From positions 13,888,001-13,952,000 of the forward strand of contig NC_091050.1 of assembly GCF_963966145.1 (NCBI RefSeq): DNA of 64,000 nt, read 5' to 3'. Position 1 is the first letter of the stretch, and every line of letters begins with the position of its first letter. The DNA comes from Tenebrio molitor. Lineage: Eukaryota; Arthropoda; Insecta; Coleoptera; Tenebrionidae. The notes under the pieces were generated by a model, which was given only the letters and a program-made list of their open reading frames with translations, had not been told where the DNA came from and did not search any database. Shown piece by piece: positions 10,311 through 22,240 of the stretch. The position numbers were made by a program, and so were the translations under genes.

Positions 10311-12660
10311 GAAATTTGATGCAACCTACATAGCAGCCAATAAGAAAAATATCTCGCTTGAAACAAAGCCAAACAAACCGCGATAAAATCAATGTCAATC
10401 CACTCAAAAATCATTTTTGCGCTATCGAAATTGGCACCAACAAGGTGTGTCAAGACCCACTCGTTCCTCGAACTGTGTTGTTTTATGATTTGTTTAATTG
10501 GCAAGTGGGCGTATCAAATTAATTACAGTTTTCTGTACGTCCTAATTGAAATTTCGCATGTTCCGCTGCGAATTTACATCTGACCGAAACATTTGAATAA
10601 AATGAAAAATGGACGCGTCACCACTACATCTAGCTAATTAGTTTAAAATGGAAATGAAAATTTCATGATTGTCCGTCACTGTGATGATGTAATATTATTA
10701 AAACGTGCTAAATACACGGGGTGGAGATCAAATATTGCGAGAAATTAACGAGGCAAAAGCAAATCGAAATTTTAACGCGAGGAGGATGTTATCTTTGAAA
10801 TTATCCACACTTCTGCGGCTTGCTCCAAGTTTACAACAATGCAAATATTTCGCAATATCTGACGGAGCTCGCCGGGCTGCTTCAAAAAACACTAAATGTT
10901 GCTCATACAGGCTATTTTACAATTTTACTAGCACTAAACCTTCACAGTTTATGTCTTAATTTTGCAAACTTACAATGTAATCTATAGAGCGTTTCGTTTT
11001 ATGATTTTGAAAAATATCTCTCCCACCAATCTATTTCTTATCTATTTTCTTGTTATTTATTCTCTCTTGATTCAACCCCCCTAAACTACTTCTTTGATTA
11101 ATTTAAAATGTATTCACACCGAGAGGTGGTAAACACGAGTGTAAAAGAAATTGAACGAGCGACTTCACTTTCGCGTAAATCGCGTTCGACTGACACTCCG
11201 GGGTGGATGGCATTTCAGTCCCCAACAGAAGCCGCCGCCTTTTTGCCCTCTTATGTTTATTTTTCGTCTGCGATATTTTGTTTTCCATAAACAAGAAAAT
11301 TATTACGAACCACGTAAAATTTTACTATCGAAGTTATGCGGTGGCGAATGGGAAAATAAGAATCGGGATTATTTTATTCCACTCTTGCGTATTTAAGAGC
11401 GAATTGTGAATATTTCGTGAGATATTTTCGGTCCATGCGTTATTTGTAAGGAGGACGTGTTCGGGGCAATTATCCCCGACCTCGTTAGCCGCCCCTCGTT
11501 CAATTTATCTGTACCAACTTACCGCAACTCTATGGCAACATATTTTCGATTTATGGTCGCGCGTAATGGAATGCCAGCGAACCCATTTGACAGAATTAAT
11601 AAAATAATCTCAGGTTTTAATTTGGGCTTGTATCGAATCGCGAGATTGGAAAATTTAATCAATCTCCGCGGCGATGTTTTGTTATTAAGACTGCGACGTT
11701 TAATTAAATCGCTCGTTGTAAAAATGGCGGATGCGCCGGGTTACGACTTCTTGTTTGGTTGATGAACCCGTAGACAATACATCTATTTCTTCCCGCTCTA
11801 ATCATAACAATAACAGTTTCGCTTTGCCTTTTGGGCCGCGTGTGTGGGTAATTTATACGGCGGCTAATCGCGCCGCCCCCGATTTTTCCCCCACGTCTGC
11901 TGTTAATGTTGTTCGCATCCGCCGCCACACTTGTGTGTATCTTTGACATTTCGTTCGTCGTGTGGGTACCTACATCATCGATTTCCTATGCTAAGCAGCG
12001 CCATGCAAGAGTTAGTAGTTTGTAAGCAACAGAGCGTTCCGGGCAGGGCCTTGAACACCCCTCCACATATGTCTCCTGTCGAATGGGGTGAGTCGAGCCA
12101 ATCGGAACACAATCGACTGAATAAATCTCATTTCAGTTTACTTATTTCTGTTTTAAATTTCTTCCCTCGTCCTCGCTGATCCGAACATTCCATGTTTACT
12201 TGATTTCGGCTATTTGTTTTACTCGTTCCGGTACGAGCCCGGAATTTGTCTCCGCACCATATTTATCCTGCCTGATTGTAATCGCATTGGACCGCCGCAA
12301 TTAAACTAGAGGTGCAACTGCAAACTACCCCTCTTTCTGCTCCTAGTTATGCGGAAAATCAACACCACAAGAACTGGATCGCTGAAGATGCAATAAATGC
12401 GCAGGGCTGCAATCCATTAAATTAAACATATTCCCAGTCAGAGCATTAACGGCGTAAATTGTGTCGATTTATCCGAAACGTTCTGGAACTCGCGAAATGC
12501 AATGTCAATCTAATTACGCGAGCGAGATACATTCAAGGTGCACTGTTTATACCGAACGGCATCTATCATTAGCCAATTGGGTTAAGGCGAAAGATGATAT
12601 GTTGTAAAGTTTATTTATGGCGCCGTTTGGGGTAATAAAAGTCGACGTAAATGCTGCCTG
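10311..12660. other. AT-rich, then CpG-bearing single-copy intron DNA
   Basis: AT-rich to about 11450, then GC-richer and CpG-bearing to 12660. A box variant with C for T (ATGGCGGATGCGCCGGG) sits at 11723-11740. No gene recognised. Confidence 0.4.
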
Positions 12661-12845
12661 AAAAGTTGTTAAAGTTATTGTGGTGTCAGTGACGTTCAGT
12701 GTTACATAATCGACTGAAAATTGTATAGAATTCTTGAAACATGTCTAAAATATTTTACGTTTTCACAGGTGGTAACGCTGCGAAAAAATGATTGATATTG
12801 TGTCGGCTTTCGTTATTCGACGCAGCTGAATTTTTTAGAATTTTT

Positions 12846-12911
12846 GGTCGCTCGACTTCGTCTCGGTCTTCAACCTCCGGGCTCAGCACAAAAAGACTCA
12901 CTTCTACTCTT
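12846..12911. mobile_element. Right half of the 5181-type hairpin element
   Basis: The stretch from GGTCGCTCGACTTCG to CACTTCTACTCT closely matches the right half of the element at 5215-5282. The left arm is absent. Confidence 0.65.
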
Positions 12912-12970
12912 AATGACATAATCTACAATTTTAGTAAGCAGAATATTTGGGAAATAGTTATTTGTGTGTC

Positions 12971-13134
12971 AAGGCCAAAAAGTGCATCTTTTTCGTCCGA
13001 GTCTGAGTTTTCTGGCCGCAGGCGAGGGACCAACAGATGGCGCCACGGTCAGCGTCCGAAAAGTGCGTTCGAAAAAGAGTTACTTTTCGTCCGCTTGTGA
13101 GTACATAAAATTATCGTTTTCATTATGGGTGCGT
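12971..13134 (+). mobile_element. Unnamed dispersed element, internally deleted copy
   Basis: The left end (CGTCCGAGTCTGAGTTTTCT) and right end (TACTTTTCGTCCGCTTGTGA, then CGTTTTCATTATGGGTGCG) match the two ends of the longer copies at 26545-26899 and 60850-61267. The middle AT-rich part of those copies is missing. No terminal inverted repeats and no open frame were seen. Confidence 0.75.
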
Positions 13135-14270
13135 AAAATGATATTTATTGATTACTCAACTAGATCAAATGGGAATATTGTGCGTTTCTCGAAATGAGTA
13201 TTTGGAGAAATTATTATTTAAATAAATCTGTACATTATTCTGCCAAGACTGTTACAACTCTGTTCAGACTCTTCCGAGATTTTTGTAATCTGCACATTTA
13301 TTTTTCGTGCCGCCATATCCCCAGTCTTCTAATATTTCAGCTGTCAATGTAATAAATGAAGTTTTCTCGACTGTTGCCTTATATTATCTGGGTTTTTATT
13401 AGGTCGGAGAACACAACCGAGCAGGCTGGACACAATAACCCTTTGAAAAATGTTTTTCTCAATTATAAATTTCATCTTGGTCGTTGTTCTGAAATAGATA
13501 AATGCTCGTATCTCGATTTGAGGATTTTGACTTGCAGTATTTGAGAAACATGAAGTCCGCCGTGATTTACCGCCCCCAAAAACGAAAAATAATTATAACG
13601 TTATGACTTTAGAGCCGGTCCCTGGGACCGTTCCGGAGAAATATTGCCGAAGACGGGGCGAAATTAAACGGGGCCCTCTCCTAAAAAATTCGAATCGTCG
13701 GGTCAACAGTTAAATCGAAAGAGATAATAAAAAATACATAAACGCGGGAATAGACGAAATTGCACCTGTTATGGGAAATCATCCAGCGCCTTCTGCTCGT
13801 CGAGCGATATCCGAAAATCCCGAATAAATTGAATTTAAATGTGATATTTAATAAAGCAAATTAAACCGCCAACAGAAGAAGAAGAAAGTTTTCGAGTGAA
13901 TCTTGCGTAATCCAGCTACGAAGTGGGTTTTTAAAGCGAGCGGCCACGACCTCTCAACATGATAATGATGGATGCCGACCCTTTCCATCAATCAGCCGCG
14001 AGCCCATTGCGAAATCTATTATTCGGAAGAAAAACCGAAATTAGGACGGTATCGATTCGGGCTTTATTAGCTCGCTCTCGAAACAGCGAGCGCATTTTTA
14101 ATCGCAACACTAAACAAATTCCGGTGAGCAGAGCGAGTCTTCCAAATCTCCACTTCCTACCTCGAGCAATAATTAAAACGGGCAAACTTCCCGTCGGAGC
14201 GAAATAAAGAGGAGGGAAAAAATAAATCTCACGGTGTAGACTCGGCTAACGTAAATTATGATAGGCCCAC
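13135..14270. other. Intron DNA, AT-rich then single-copy
   Basis: No gene or recognised repeat. Single-copy texture with CpGs from about 13550. Confidence 0.35.
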
Positions 14271-14278
14271 ACACTCCG

Positions 14279-14312
14279 CCACTATACTGCGTTCACTTGA
14301 ACGGTGTAGTGG
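14279..14312. other. Short perfect-looking hairpin
   Basis: CCACTATAC and GTGTAGTGG pair with a one-base mismatch; inside them GTTCA and TGAAC pair. The flanks are GC-rich. It could be an element terminus or a structured site; function unknown. Confidence 0.4.
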
Positions 14313-16200
14313 TCACGTGCGCCCAAGCTCAAGAGGCCCCGCCCCTCGCCGACGACATAATATAATGATTTCGATCAATTGATTTTGAATTGACATTTCT
14401 TTCACGAATTGTCAAACTTTTGGCGCTCCCGTGTCACGAATAAAATTGAAAATATTTTCATTCGATGTATAAACAAATATTTTACTTATGAGCAACACAT
14501 TTTTAAATTAAATTTAATTTTATGAAGTAATAACAGGTCCGCCATCTCCGACGGTTCGCACACTCTCCAGTAATTTTTATTTACAAAAGTAGTCTCTCGC
14601 TCTTGCTATCTTAATATAACAGCTCAAAATTCCTCAGTTGTGCAAGCATGAGGATTTGATGTTTAAATTGTTTAATAATTCTTGAGTGTTTCTGACGCAA
14701 CGAAAGCTAGTACAGCATCTCCGAGTTTAGAAACATGTCAGCAATAAGAACCACAACAAAAAAATCGAAACTCCTTTACCTGAACTAACTAGCCCAAACA
14801 ACATTTTTCTTTTCTCTGTGAACATCGTATTATTGACGCGTTTTGACGTTAACTAAAGTCTACGTAGAAGGAGCGCGCAAAAACCTACAAGCCAAAGGGT
14901 AATATTTGTAGCACGCACAGCTCTTAATTGAATACTCAGGTCAGGTCATGTTGTGTCTAGGTCAAAATGTTCGCCTTGAAATCCCGTTTACGAACATGAA
15001 CGCAGGATAATTAGTGTCGAAGAAGTAGCAAATGGATGTTGAATAATTTGCACAAAAATTGTTGGATAATCTTGGACTTAATTTTAGATTTCGATCAGCT
15101 CTACATGTTTGTGAACAGCAAAGTGAAAAACGATCATAATTCTTTATGGAAAAAAGAAATAAAATCGAATAAAACCAAAAAATATTAGTTAACACCACGC
15201 CACACGGGCATCACGGTGCACAATGTACCTGTAATTTTTTGGTGAATTTTTAAAATTAAATTAAAGTAAAACAAGTTAAAGAAAACAAAAGACGAATGTG
15301 CTTCGTGAAAATGTATACAATTTTGATGGCGCCATCTTATGGTGTAAATCGTAAGCATGTCAGTTATTGGTATAATAGATAACTTTCTGCCATTTGATTA
15401 ATCAAAATGTCAGTCTCTGACAGGTTTTGCAAAATTATTGGTTACAACAAATTTGAGAAAACGAGTAATGAGTCGTCGGCCACGCTGTAGACATTTCACA
15501 TCGCTCGGTTTAGGTTTTTGTTTCAATCTAAAAACCTTGCGCTGTAAAATGTAGCTTACCGCATTCGTAATGTAAATAACTATTAATTCATTATACATTA
15601 CAGCTTCTTCACTATTTTTTCTTCAATTCTTTATTTCTCATAGCTTTGTTTGAACCCTCTTTCTTAAATCTCGAATCAGACAATATTCAACAATTTTCTA
15701 CTTTTTACTCTTTTACATGTTGTATAAAACTTGTTGTTGAACTCTTTTTGGGACATCTGCACTTTATTCTCTTCTTTACACCAATTTGGTTCCCAAACTA
15801 GTCAAATCAAGTTTTTAAAACGTTTTAAACTGCTTCTGACAACTTCTTCTAAAAGCAAAAATCTTAACTTAGTTTGTTTTTTCTTCCAACCTTTCGGAGA
15901 TTTATGCAAGCCGACTTTTTGTACATTCCACACTCTCTCCAAACATTAGAGATTATTTTCTTTAGCACAGACTCGAGAAACATCATCTCTTGCAGCTAAT
16001 TTACGTTGAAAACCTCCAACTTAGCTGGCGTTTCCTTCAATTTTTTGCTCCTCGGCGTCTAAAACAGATTTGTCTGGTTTTGCTAGTTTCTTAGCAGGCA
16101 GCCACAAAATCCACACTTTTAGTATAACGCCGTTTTGAAGTCTTCCTTCCTGAAGTCTAACCCCCCTTCTTCATTCTTTTAAATTATTGCCTAATCTCTT
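14313..16200. other. AT-rich intron DNA, pyrimidine-rich at the end
   Basis: AT-rich with no gene. From 15600 to 16200 the + strand is rich in T and C (many TTCTTC and CTCTTT words), the mirror image of the purine-rich blocks at 2515 and 19900. Confidence 0.4.
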
Positions 16201-17250
16201 TCGACCTGTCACAGCGAAAATTTTCAAGTAAAATTTTGTTGTGACGTCCCGAGTCTACAAATTGTCTCCATTAATTTTAATTAGGTTCGACCAACTGTGG
16301 ATTAGAATGTTTTCGGAGTTGTTTTTTGTTTGCATCCGACTCGTCAGCTTGACGTCCGCTTGAATAAAATCGCCTGATGGAGATAAAGACGCGGCCTGAC
16401 CCCGGAAAGTAGCGTCGGCGATGACCGATCGGCCATAATTGCGGCCGTAATTACGCTAAAAGCAGGAAGAAAAGACGCCTATTTAAGGGCTCACATCGTC
16501 TCTTTGCTTTAATCTTCCGAACGAAGTTGATTAATTAAGGCCGCAAAGCACCTGCTTTGAGGCTGATACCGCACGTATCGCCCCATGCTTTTTTCCGACG
16601 AGGGGGTTCATTATCCGGTAATTAATCATATTCGGCCGTTGGCAAATTGAATCTGCAATGTAAACAGCACAATGCTCCAGACACTAGCTGCACACTTTTA
16701 GATTGATCGGCTGTCAATCAGTGCACCGGTTAGCGGACTTGCAGCCGGCGGCCATCGCGAAATCCGCAAAAAACCAGTCCATCGATCCGTGAAAACACAT
16801 GTCGAGGAACAGGAAGCCAAAGAAATGCCACGTTGAGATCAAGTTATCCGAGCCGCTCCCGACCGCCATATCTATATTGGCAGCGAGCGACTAACTGTCT
16901 ACAAAAACTATATTGGCCGGGTGATATATGAGCAAGCGAAGCGATTTGTACGAACAGGTTTTGGCATTTTTTACGGCGGCGGCGATTGTTACACGCTGAT
17001 TCCATTTCCTGGCGGCGGCCGTCAAAGAGATCGACCCCCAAACGCTCCGGATGCGCCGTTATTGAGCAGCAATGGAAACAAATCATCCGCTCGAGTGTGC
17101 ATCGCGCAATATTAACATACTCCATCGAGGAGTCGTTGCGAAGCTCCTCGGCGACATTCTATTTGGGAAGCTCTCGAGATTTGCGCAGCATTGTGACTCC
17201 AGTCTGATCTCACAGCCGCTTCTGCTTGTTTAGATTTGTTATTCAGGAGC
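16201..17250. other. CpG-bearing single-copy intron DNA
   Basis: Contains runs such as GGCCGTAATTACGC (near 16443) and TTAATTAAGGCCGC, which are homeodomain-type TAATTA cores in GC-rich context. No gene found; a regulatory role is only a guess. Confidence 0.35.
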
Positions 17251-17254
17251 CAAT

Positions 17255-17760
17255 GCATCAACTGCAATTAGGGGGCGGGGCTTACGAGAGAACCTAAACT
17301 ATTAAAGCACAAGGAGTCGTCTCTGCTGGCTCAAATTTGCCAACAAATATTTTCATTTGATGCTAGTAGTCATCGCATGGAATAAAACGCATCAACTATA
17401 TTAAGGGGGCGGGGCTTACGAAGGAACCTAAATTATTAAAGCACTGGGAGTCGTCTCTGCTACCTCAAATTTGCCTAATGTTTTCATTTCATACACCGAG
17501 TACTGTGGCCAAGCGCCTAGCGCTCACTTTACATGCGAGAGGTCCCGGGTTCTATACCCGGTGCCGCCTGACCAGGTGTGGTTTTTTTTCAGAGGTTTCC
17601 TCACACCATCACATCGTGGTATGTCTCATATCACAGATAAAGGGTCTGGAAAACCTCCAATTAGGGGGCGGGACTTACGAGATAACCTAAACTATTAAAG
17701 CACTCCCAGTTGTCTCCACTAGCTGAAATTTGGAAAATATTTTCATTTGTGAGTTATAAA
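17255..17760. repeat. Tandem repeat (~134 bp) carrying GC boxes
   Basis: Two units 134 bp apart begin GCATCAACT at 17255 and 17389. A third partial unit follows a SINE insertion. Each carries GGGGGCGGGGC or GGGGGCGGGAC (17271, 17405, 17664), the classic Sp1/KLF-type GC box, followed by TTACGA and AACCTAAA. The second unit is interrupted by the SINE at 17494-17649. Confidence 0.85.
17494..17649 (+). mobile_element. tRNA-derived SINE, 5' part (family 1)
   Basis: The head resembles a tRNA gene with an A box (TGGCCAAGCGC, 17506-17516) and a B box (GGGTTCTATACCC, 17547-17559). A body with CACACCATCACATCGTGGTA follows. The first ~150 bp match the minus-strand copy at 47111-47425 closely, but the 3' part is missing. 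It sits inside a GC-box tandem repeat and is therefore younger than it. Confidence 0.85.
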
Positions 17761-17990
17761 TAATCAATCCATCGCGCGAAAAAATTCACAGCACATAAAA
17801 CAATTAGTAAAGAGTAAAAGAAAATCTACACCAAAATTCACTTAGCTGGAAGAACATTCCTAAGGATCAAGCAATCGGTTACAATTACTGGATACTGAAA
17901 AGTTTGCTAATTTAGTTGGGCGCAAGCTCTCAGTGCATTAGTTGTTGTTATAAATGGTGGATGCGCCGGGAAAATTTGTGTTTTTTTTTC
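17761..17990. other. AT-rich DNA ending in a dispersed box
   Basis: Nothing coding. The box at 17953-17971 (+) lies close to the change to GC-richer single-copy DNA. Confidence 0.45.
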
Positions 17991-19890
17991 CCTTGCAGGA
18001 AAACCTTTCCGCCGGGAATTTTTTGCGCTCATGCGGCAATTATTGACAAATGTAACTGTTTCTCTAGATCGGAATGTAATTTTTTGCCCAGCCCCACTTT
18101 TTGACAGTTATTTCGATCGCCGTCCCCTGGATGCACCTGTCGGCTAAAAATTGCATGGAGGCGGATCCCGGGACCGCACAGGTGTCGGCCGCCCCATGCA
18201 AACGCGATGATTTACGCCGCCTCCAAGAATAAAAACAAACGGGAATTGTATACGAGCGTGGCTGGAGCGGACATAAATTCGGTGAACGGTGAGATCGGCG
18301 TTTGGCGTTTGAGGAATAAAGTTTTATAAAAGCGCGATGCAAATTCAAATGTACGATCGGAATTTTATACGGGTAGATATATGGAGAGCGCAAAAAATAT
18401 ACATCTGTTTACCATTTGGCCGAAATATCGACGACTGTGTTTGAGGTCGGAATTTATCGACAGCGCGGTGTAAATCTCGACTGGGGGTGGCTGTTTGGAC
18501 GCCGCCTCCGAACAATTACTCCGTAAGAAATCAGACTGGTGCAGTTCCTGCTGCGCGTCTATCCCATTGGATATTCACGGCGTTTCCTGCAATTTAAATG
18601 AGTGAGATAATAAATCGCGGCGGCGAACAAGTGGAAGTGTCACATAGTGCAGGAACACGGGAGTTGGCGGCGGCTTTAAATAACGCACCTTGGCAAAGAG
18701 AGAGACTTTTTGTTCGGTTTTCCCGTTGATACACAGACTCGCCAGCAGTGCTTATCTCCGCCGCGGCTTTTTCCCAGAAATTTTTCATAAAGCTTTGCAA
18801 AGCACGAATTTTTAAAAATTCGCCCGGCGCATCCGCCACATTCGCTACACCTGCAAGATTTTTTCCGGACTGATTATCGCGTTCGGACAAGTCTTGAATA
18901 CCGGAAGCGCTTCCGTTCCGGTGATAAATGCGAAATCGATACCAACCTGATAATGCGTAATTAATGAATAAATAATAAATAATTCCGGACAGGAGCGCCG
19001 ATTAATTTCCAGGTTTGTTGGCCATCTGCTCCGCTTAAGCGATCATCCACATACTAATGCTTCGACGAGACTGGAGCGCGTCCTGGCACACAAGGATAAA
19101 ACATCCTGGATGTAAACGTCAGACGCTTTATTTGCTTAGCTCGGAATAAATCCGGCAAACAGCTTGATGTTTTCAGATTCGACTTCTCTTTATTCATCTC
19201 GATAGTAATAAAGCGACGCGATGCGGAGTCTTCCTTCCTTTGGTCGTTAATTTGTTTTGGGACTAAACATCGTGATCGGGAACTAAAAACGTAAACACGC
19301 CAGAACTTGCGCCAGTAATTACGGAACTAGTTACCTGGACGGGATGAAAAAATCCCACCGCTATAATAATTAAGTTATTTAACTTTGAAGTCGTGTTTCT
19401 CTGCAATTTCCTTACGACTTCCCCAGATAACACCCAAATTAGCGCAAATATAATTACGTTCGGGGGCGGCGAATGCAATACAATGTTGCCGGAATCATTT
19501 GTTGATTGCCACGCGAGTTTATTAAGAGGCGGCGGCTTTTATCTGGACGCCAAGGAAACCTTGGACGCCAACGGTATCGGTAACGAGATCTGGCGGTAAT
19601 TAGCATGGCGGCGGCGGCGGCACGGCAACAAACAATTTCAAACCGAATCGAAGTTCTACACGTTTTTCACGAGATGAAAGACATGGTGGAGGTCACATTT
19701 GGTGGTTAATAATCTTACAAATGGCGCATAAATGGAGGCGGCGTACAGAGTTGTCGCTATTGCAGCTTCTAACGGCCAATAAAATCTAATATGGCTTTGA
19801 CAGTTGTATCTCCGCTGAATGTCTCTTCTATTAATAACCACCGACTGGAATAGGAATGTTGCACTGAGAAATATTTGCCTCAATTTCCAC
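17991..19890. other. CpG-bearing single-copy intron DNA
   Basis: No gene found. A minus-oriented box with one change (CCCGGCGCATCCGCCACATT) is at 18823-18842, and a short (GGC)n run at 19605-19622. Confidence 0.4.
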
Positions 19891-19899
19891 GACTGCGAG

Positions 19900-21270
19900 G
19901 AAAATGCAATGAAACTGAGTTGAGATGGTGAACGAAATGAAAATGAATATCTTCGTCTGCGAAGAAGCTTCAGAAATTTCTGAGCGTAATAGTAAAAACA
20001 AAAACTTGCAATTTGGAGCTTGGTGATTGTAGCTTTGTAAACAATGAAAGCGAATAGAAAAAAAAATAGATAAAAAAGAGGTGCTATAAAATACTATAAA
20101 AAAGTGTAAATGGAAAAGTACATGAGAAGAAAATAAAAAGCCGAAAAGAGCCAGAAAGGAGGAATTAAAATAAATGTAAACATTCAAAAGAAAGAAAATA
20201 ATCAGAGAGAGGAACATGAAATCGACAAGAAAAAAAACCAAAAAGAAACAGAGAGAAATATAATTTACAGGAATAATGTAGACATAATAAAGTTTTAAGG
20301 AAAGTAGATTTATCCAAATGAAAAATTATTTGGGCAGGATTCTTTAGAGAAAAAGCAGAGAGGCCAAAATTTAAATATTTTGCTAAGTGAAAAAGAAACA
20401 GAAAAATGTTGTAATGACAAGAAATAAAATCTTTTAAACGGAAAATTCAAGAAGAAAATGGAAGAAATAACTATGAGTAGAGAAAAAAAATAGTGAGAAG
20501 TAATATAATAAAATGTGCAGTTCTGAAGTAAAATAATAATAAGAGAAATGATAAGATAAAAGAGTCAATAAAGTAAATAAACGGAACAGGTAGGAAAGAA
20601 AAAGTGAAGAGAAAATAGAAAAAGAAAAGCAATAATGAAGTATGGAGGACAATTGAAGGAGTGTAAGATAAATAGCGCAAAAAGAATTTTGCTAGAACAT
20701 ACGTCCAATAGAGAAAGAGGAAAAAGAAAAGAAGGACAATGATTTGGCCGCGTAGAAGAACAAAGAAAAAAAATTTGACATCTGACGAAAGTAAAGAAAC
20801 ACAAAGAAAGATATATGGATAGGAGGAAATAAATGAAACAAAAACATTTGTGAAAAATAATAGCAAAAGAAAATTTCGAAAATCATAAATGAAGGAAGGA
20901 AAAACTGTTAGAGAGATAATAGTTATTTATTATACAAGACGATAAAATTGTATTTTATCTTCGAGACGTTATTTATAATTAAAACTTTTTTTTAATCATT
21001 ACTAATACATAGTTAGAATGAGCCTTGTTAGGGTAATAAAAAAGAAAGAATTTACTTTATCTACACTTTCTGTTAAAGTAGCACTTTATTTACCCTTGCG
21101 GTTAAAATGCTACTTGACCTTTTGATTTGAACAGATAAAAGCACAGTTTAACATCTGCTATTGAAAAATTTTTAAATTAAGTCTCTAAAGTAAAAAAAAT
21201 GGAAAGGGAATGAAAGAGTGAGTAAAGAGATGGAAAGTAGTGTATGTAATTAAATTTGAAAAGCAATAGA
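19900..21270. repeat. Purine-rich strand-asymmetric block
   Basis: The densest part, 20040-20900, is almost all A and G on the + strand (AAAGAAA, GGAAAGA, GAGAAA words). No regular period. Minus-strand open frames here are strings of F, L and S and have no domain content. Confidence 0.6.
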
Positions 21271-21275
21271 AGAGT

Positions 21276-21563
21276 GTAGCATAAATCACCAGCGAGAATC
21301 AAATCGCTGGGCCCCTACCATCACATCAGCTGCGCGCCGTCGGAGCGTGCGGGACCATCCCCAGCCAGGCTATAAAAGGGATGCACGCTTGGACAATTAT
21401 TCATTATTCATTTAATCATTCGAGCTCCCTCAAGAGTCTCACCGCAAACCTTTGTTAACTTTGTTTACCTTTATGTAAATAAACTATTTACAACACAAAT
21501 AATGTTAAAAGTGACTACACAACGTGGGACAAACACTGTTAAAAGTGGCGCTCAACGTGGGGC
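21276..21563 (+). mobile_element. LTR-like remnant with PBS-like site
   Basis: Order of signals: possible TGT start (21276), TATA box GCTATAAAAGGG (21369-21380), AATAAA (near 21477), then TGGCGCTCAACGTGGGGC at 21546-21563, which resembles a retrotransposon tRNA primer-binding site. No second LTR, gag or pol was found nearby. A TGTTAAAAGTG...CAACGTGGG motif is repeated just before it. The LTR borders are uncertain. Confidence 0.4.
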
Positions 21564-22240
21564 ATAATGTTAAAAGAGGAAATAAATGATAAATAAACAA
21601 GAGAAAAGTATTGAACAAGAAAATAAAGGTTTAAATAATTAATTCTTCAAAAATCATAGCAGAAATTAAATGTTTATTTATTTAAACTGTAATTTGAGTG
21701 CTAATTTAGTATTGGTATTAGTTGGAAGACTAGAATAACAGAAATATAATTAAATTAGAAGAAATCGTGGAGATATGTTAAGTTTAAAGCGAGAGAGGAC
21801 AAGTAAAGAAAATAGAGAGAGAAAATAGAGAATAGAGATATAAATAAGGACGAAAATTGTTAAAATATGTTAATATCTATAATAATTGGAATAAACAGAA
21901 AATGTAACGTGATGTAATTTCAAATAAAGATATGTAAAATAAAGAAGGAAAGGACGAGTAAAAGAACAAAAATGAAAGAAGTGTGGCGCAGATACAGATT
22001 TAGAGCATTACTGGTTTATAAGCTACAAAATTGGTGGAGGCGCGGAGAAAAATTTGCAGAAAATAGGTATTTGAACATCTCACATTTGAATAAAACTTGA
22101 GTGATACATTGATAGATTTTGTTAAGCAAATACAACAAAAGAGTTAATATTTTTAACGAAAGATCAAGTAAAAGATGAACAGAGAAAACCGAACGAAGAC
22201 GGCATAAATTTGGAAACTAGTGGAAATAGTAAGTTAAAAC
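21564..22240. other. AT-rich, A-rich intron DNA
   Basis: No gene. A decayed box (TTGGTGGAGGCGCGGAGAAA) lies at 22031-22050. Confidence 0.4.

Noticed and set aside
17494..17560. Functional tRNA gene
   Set aside because: A and B boxes are present but no cloverleaf acceptor stem closes, and a non-tRNA body follows; it is a SINE head.
19831..20886. Several Phe/Leu/Ser-rich minus-strand frames resembling membrane proteins
   Set aside because: They are translations of the complement of a purine-only tract, not real hydrophobic proteins.
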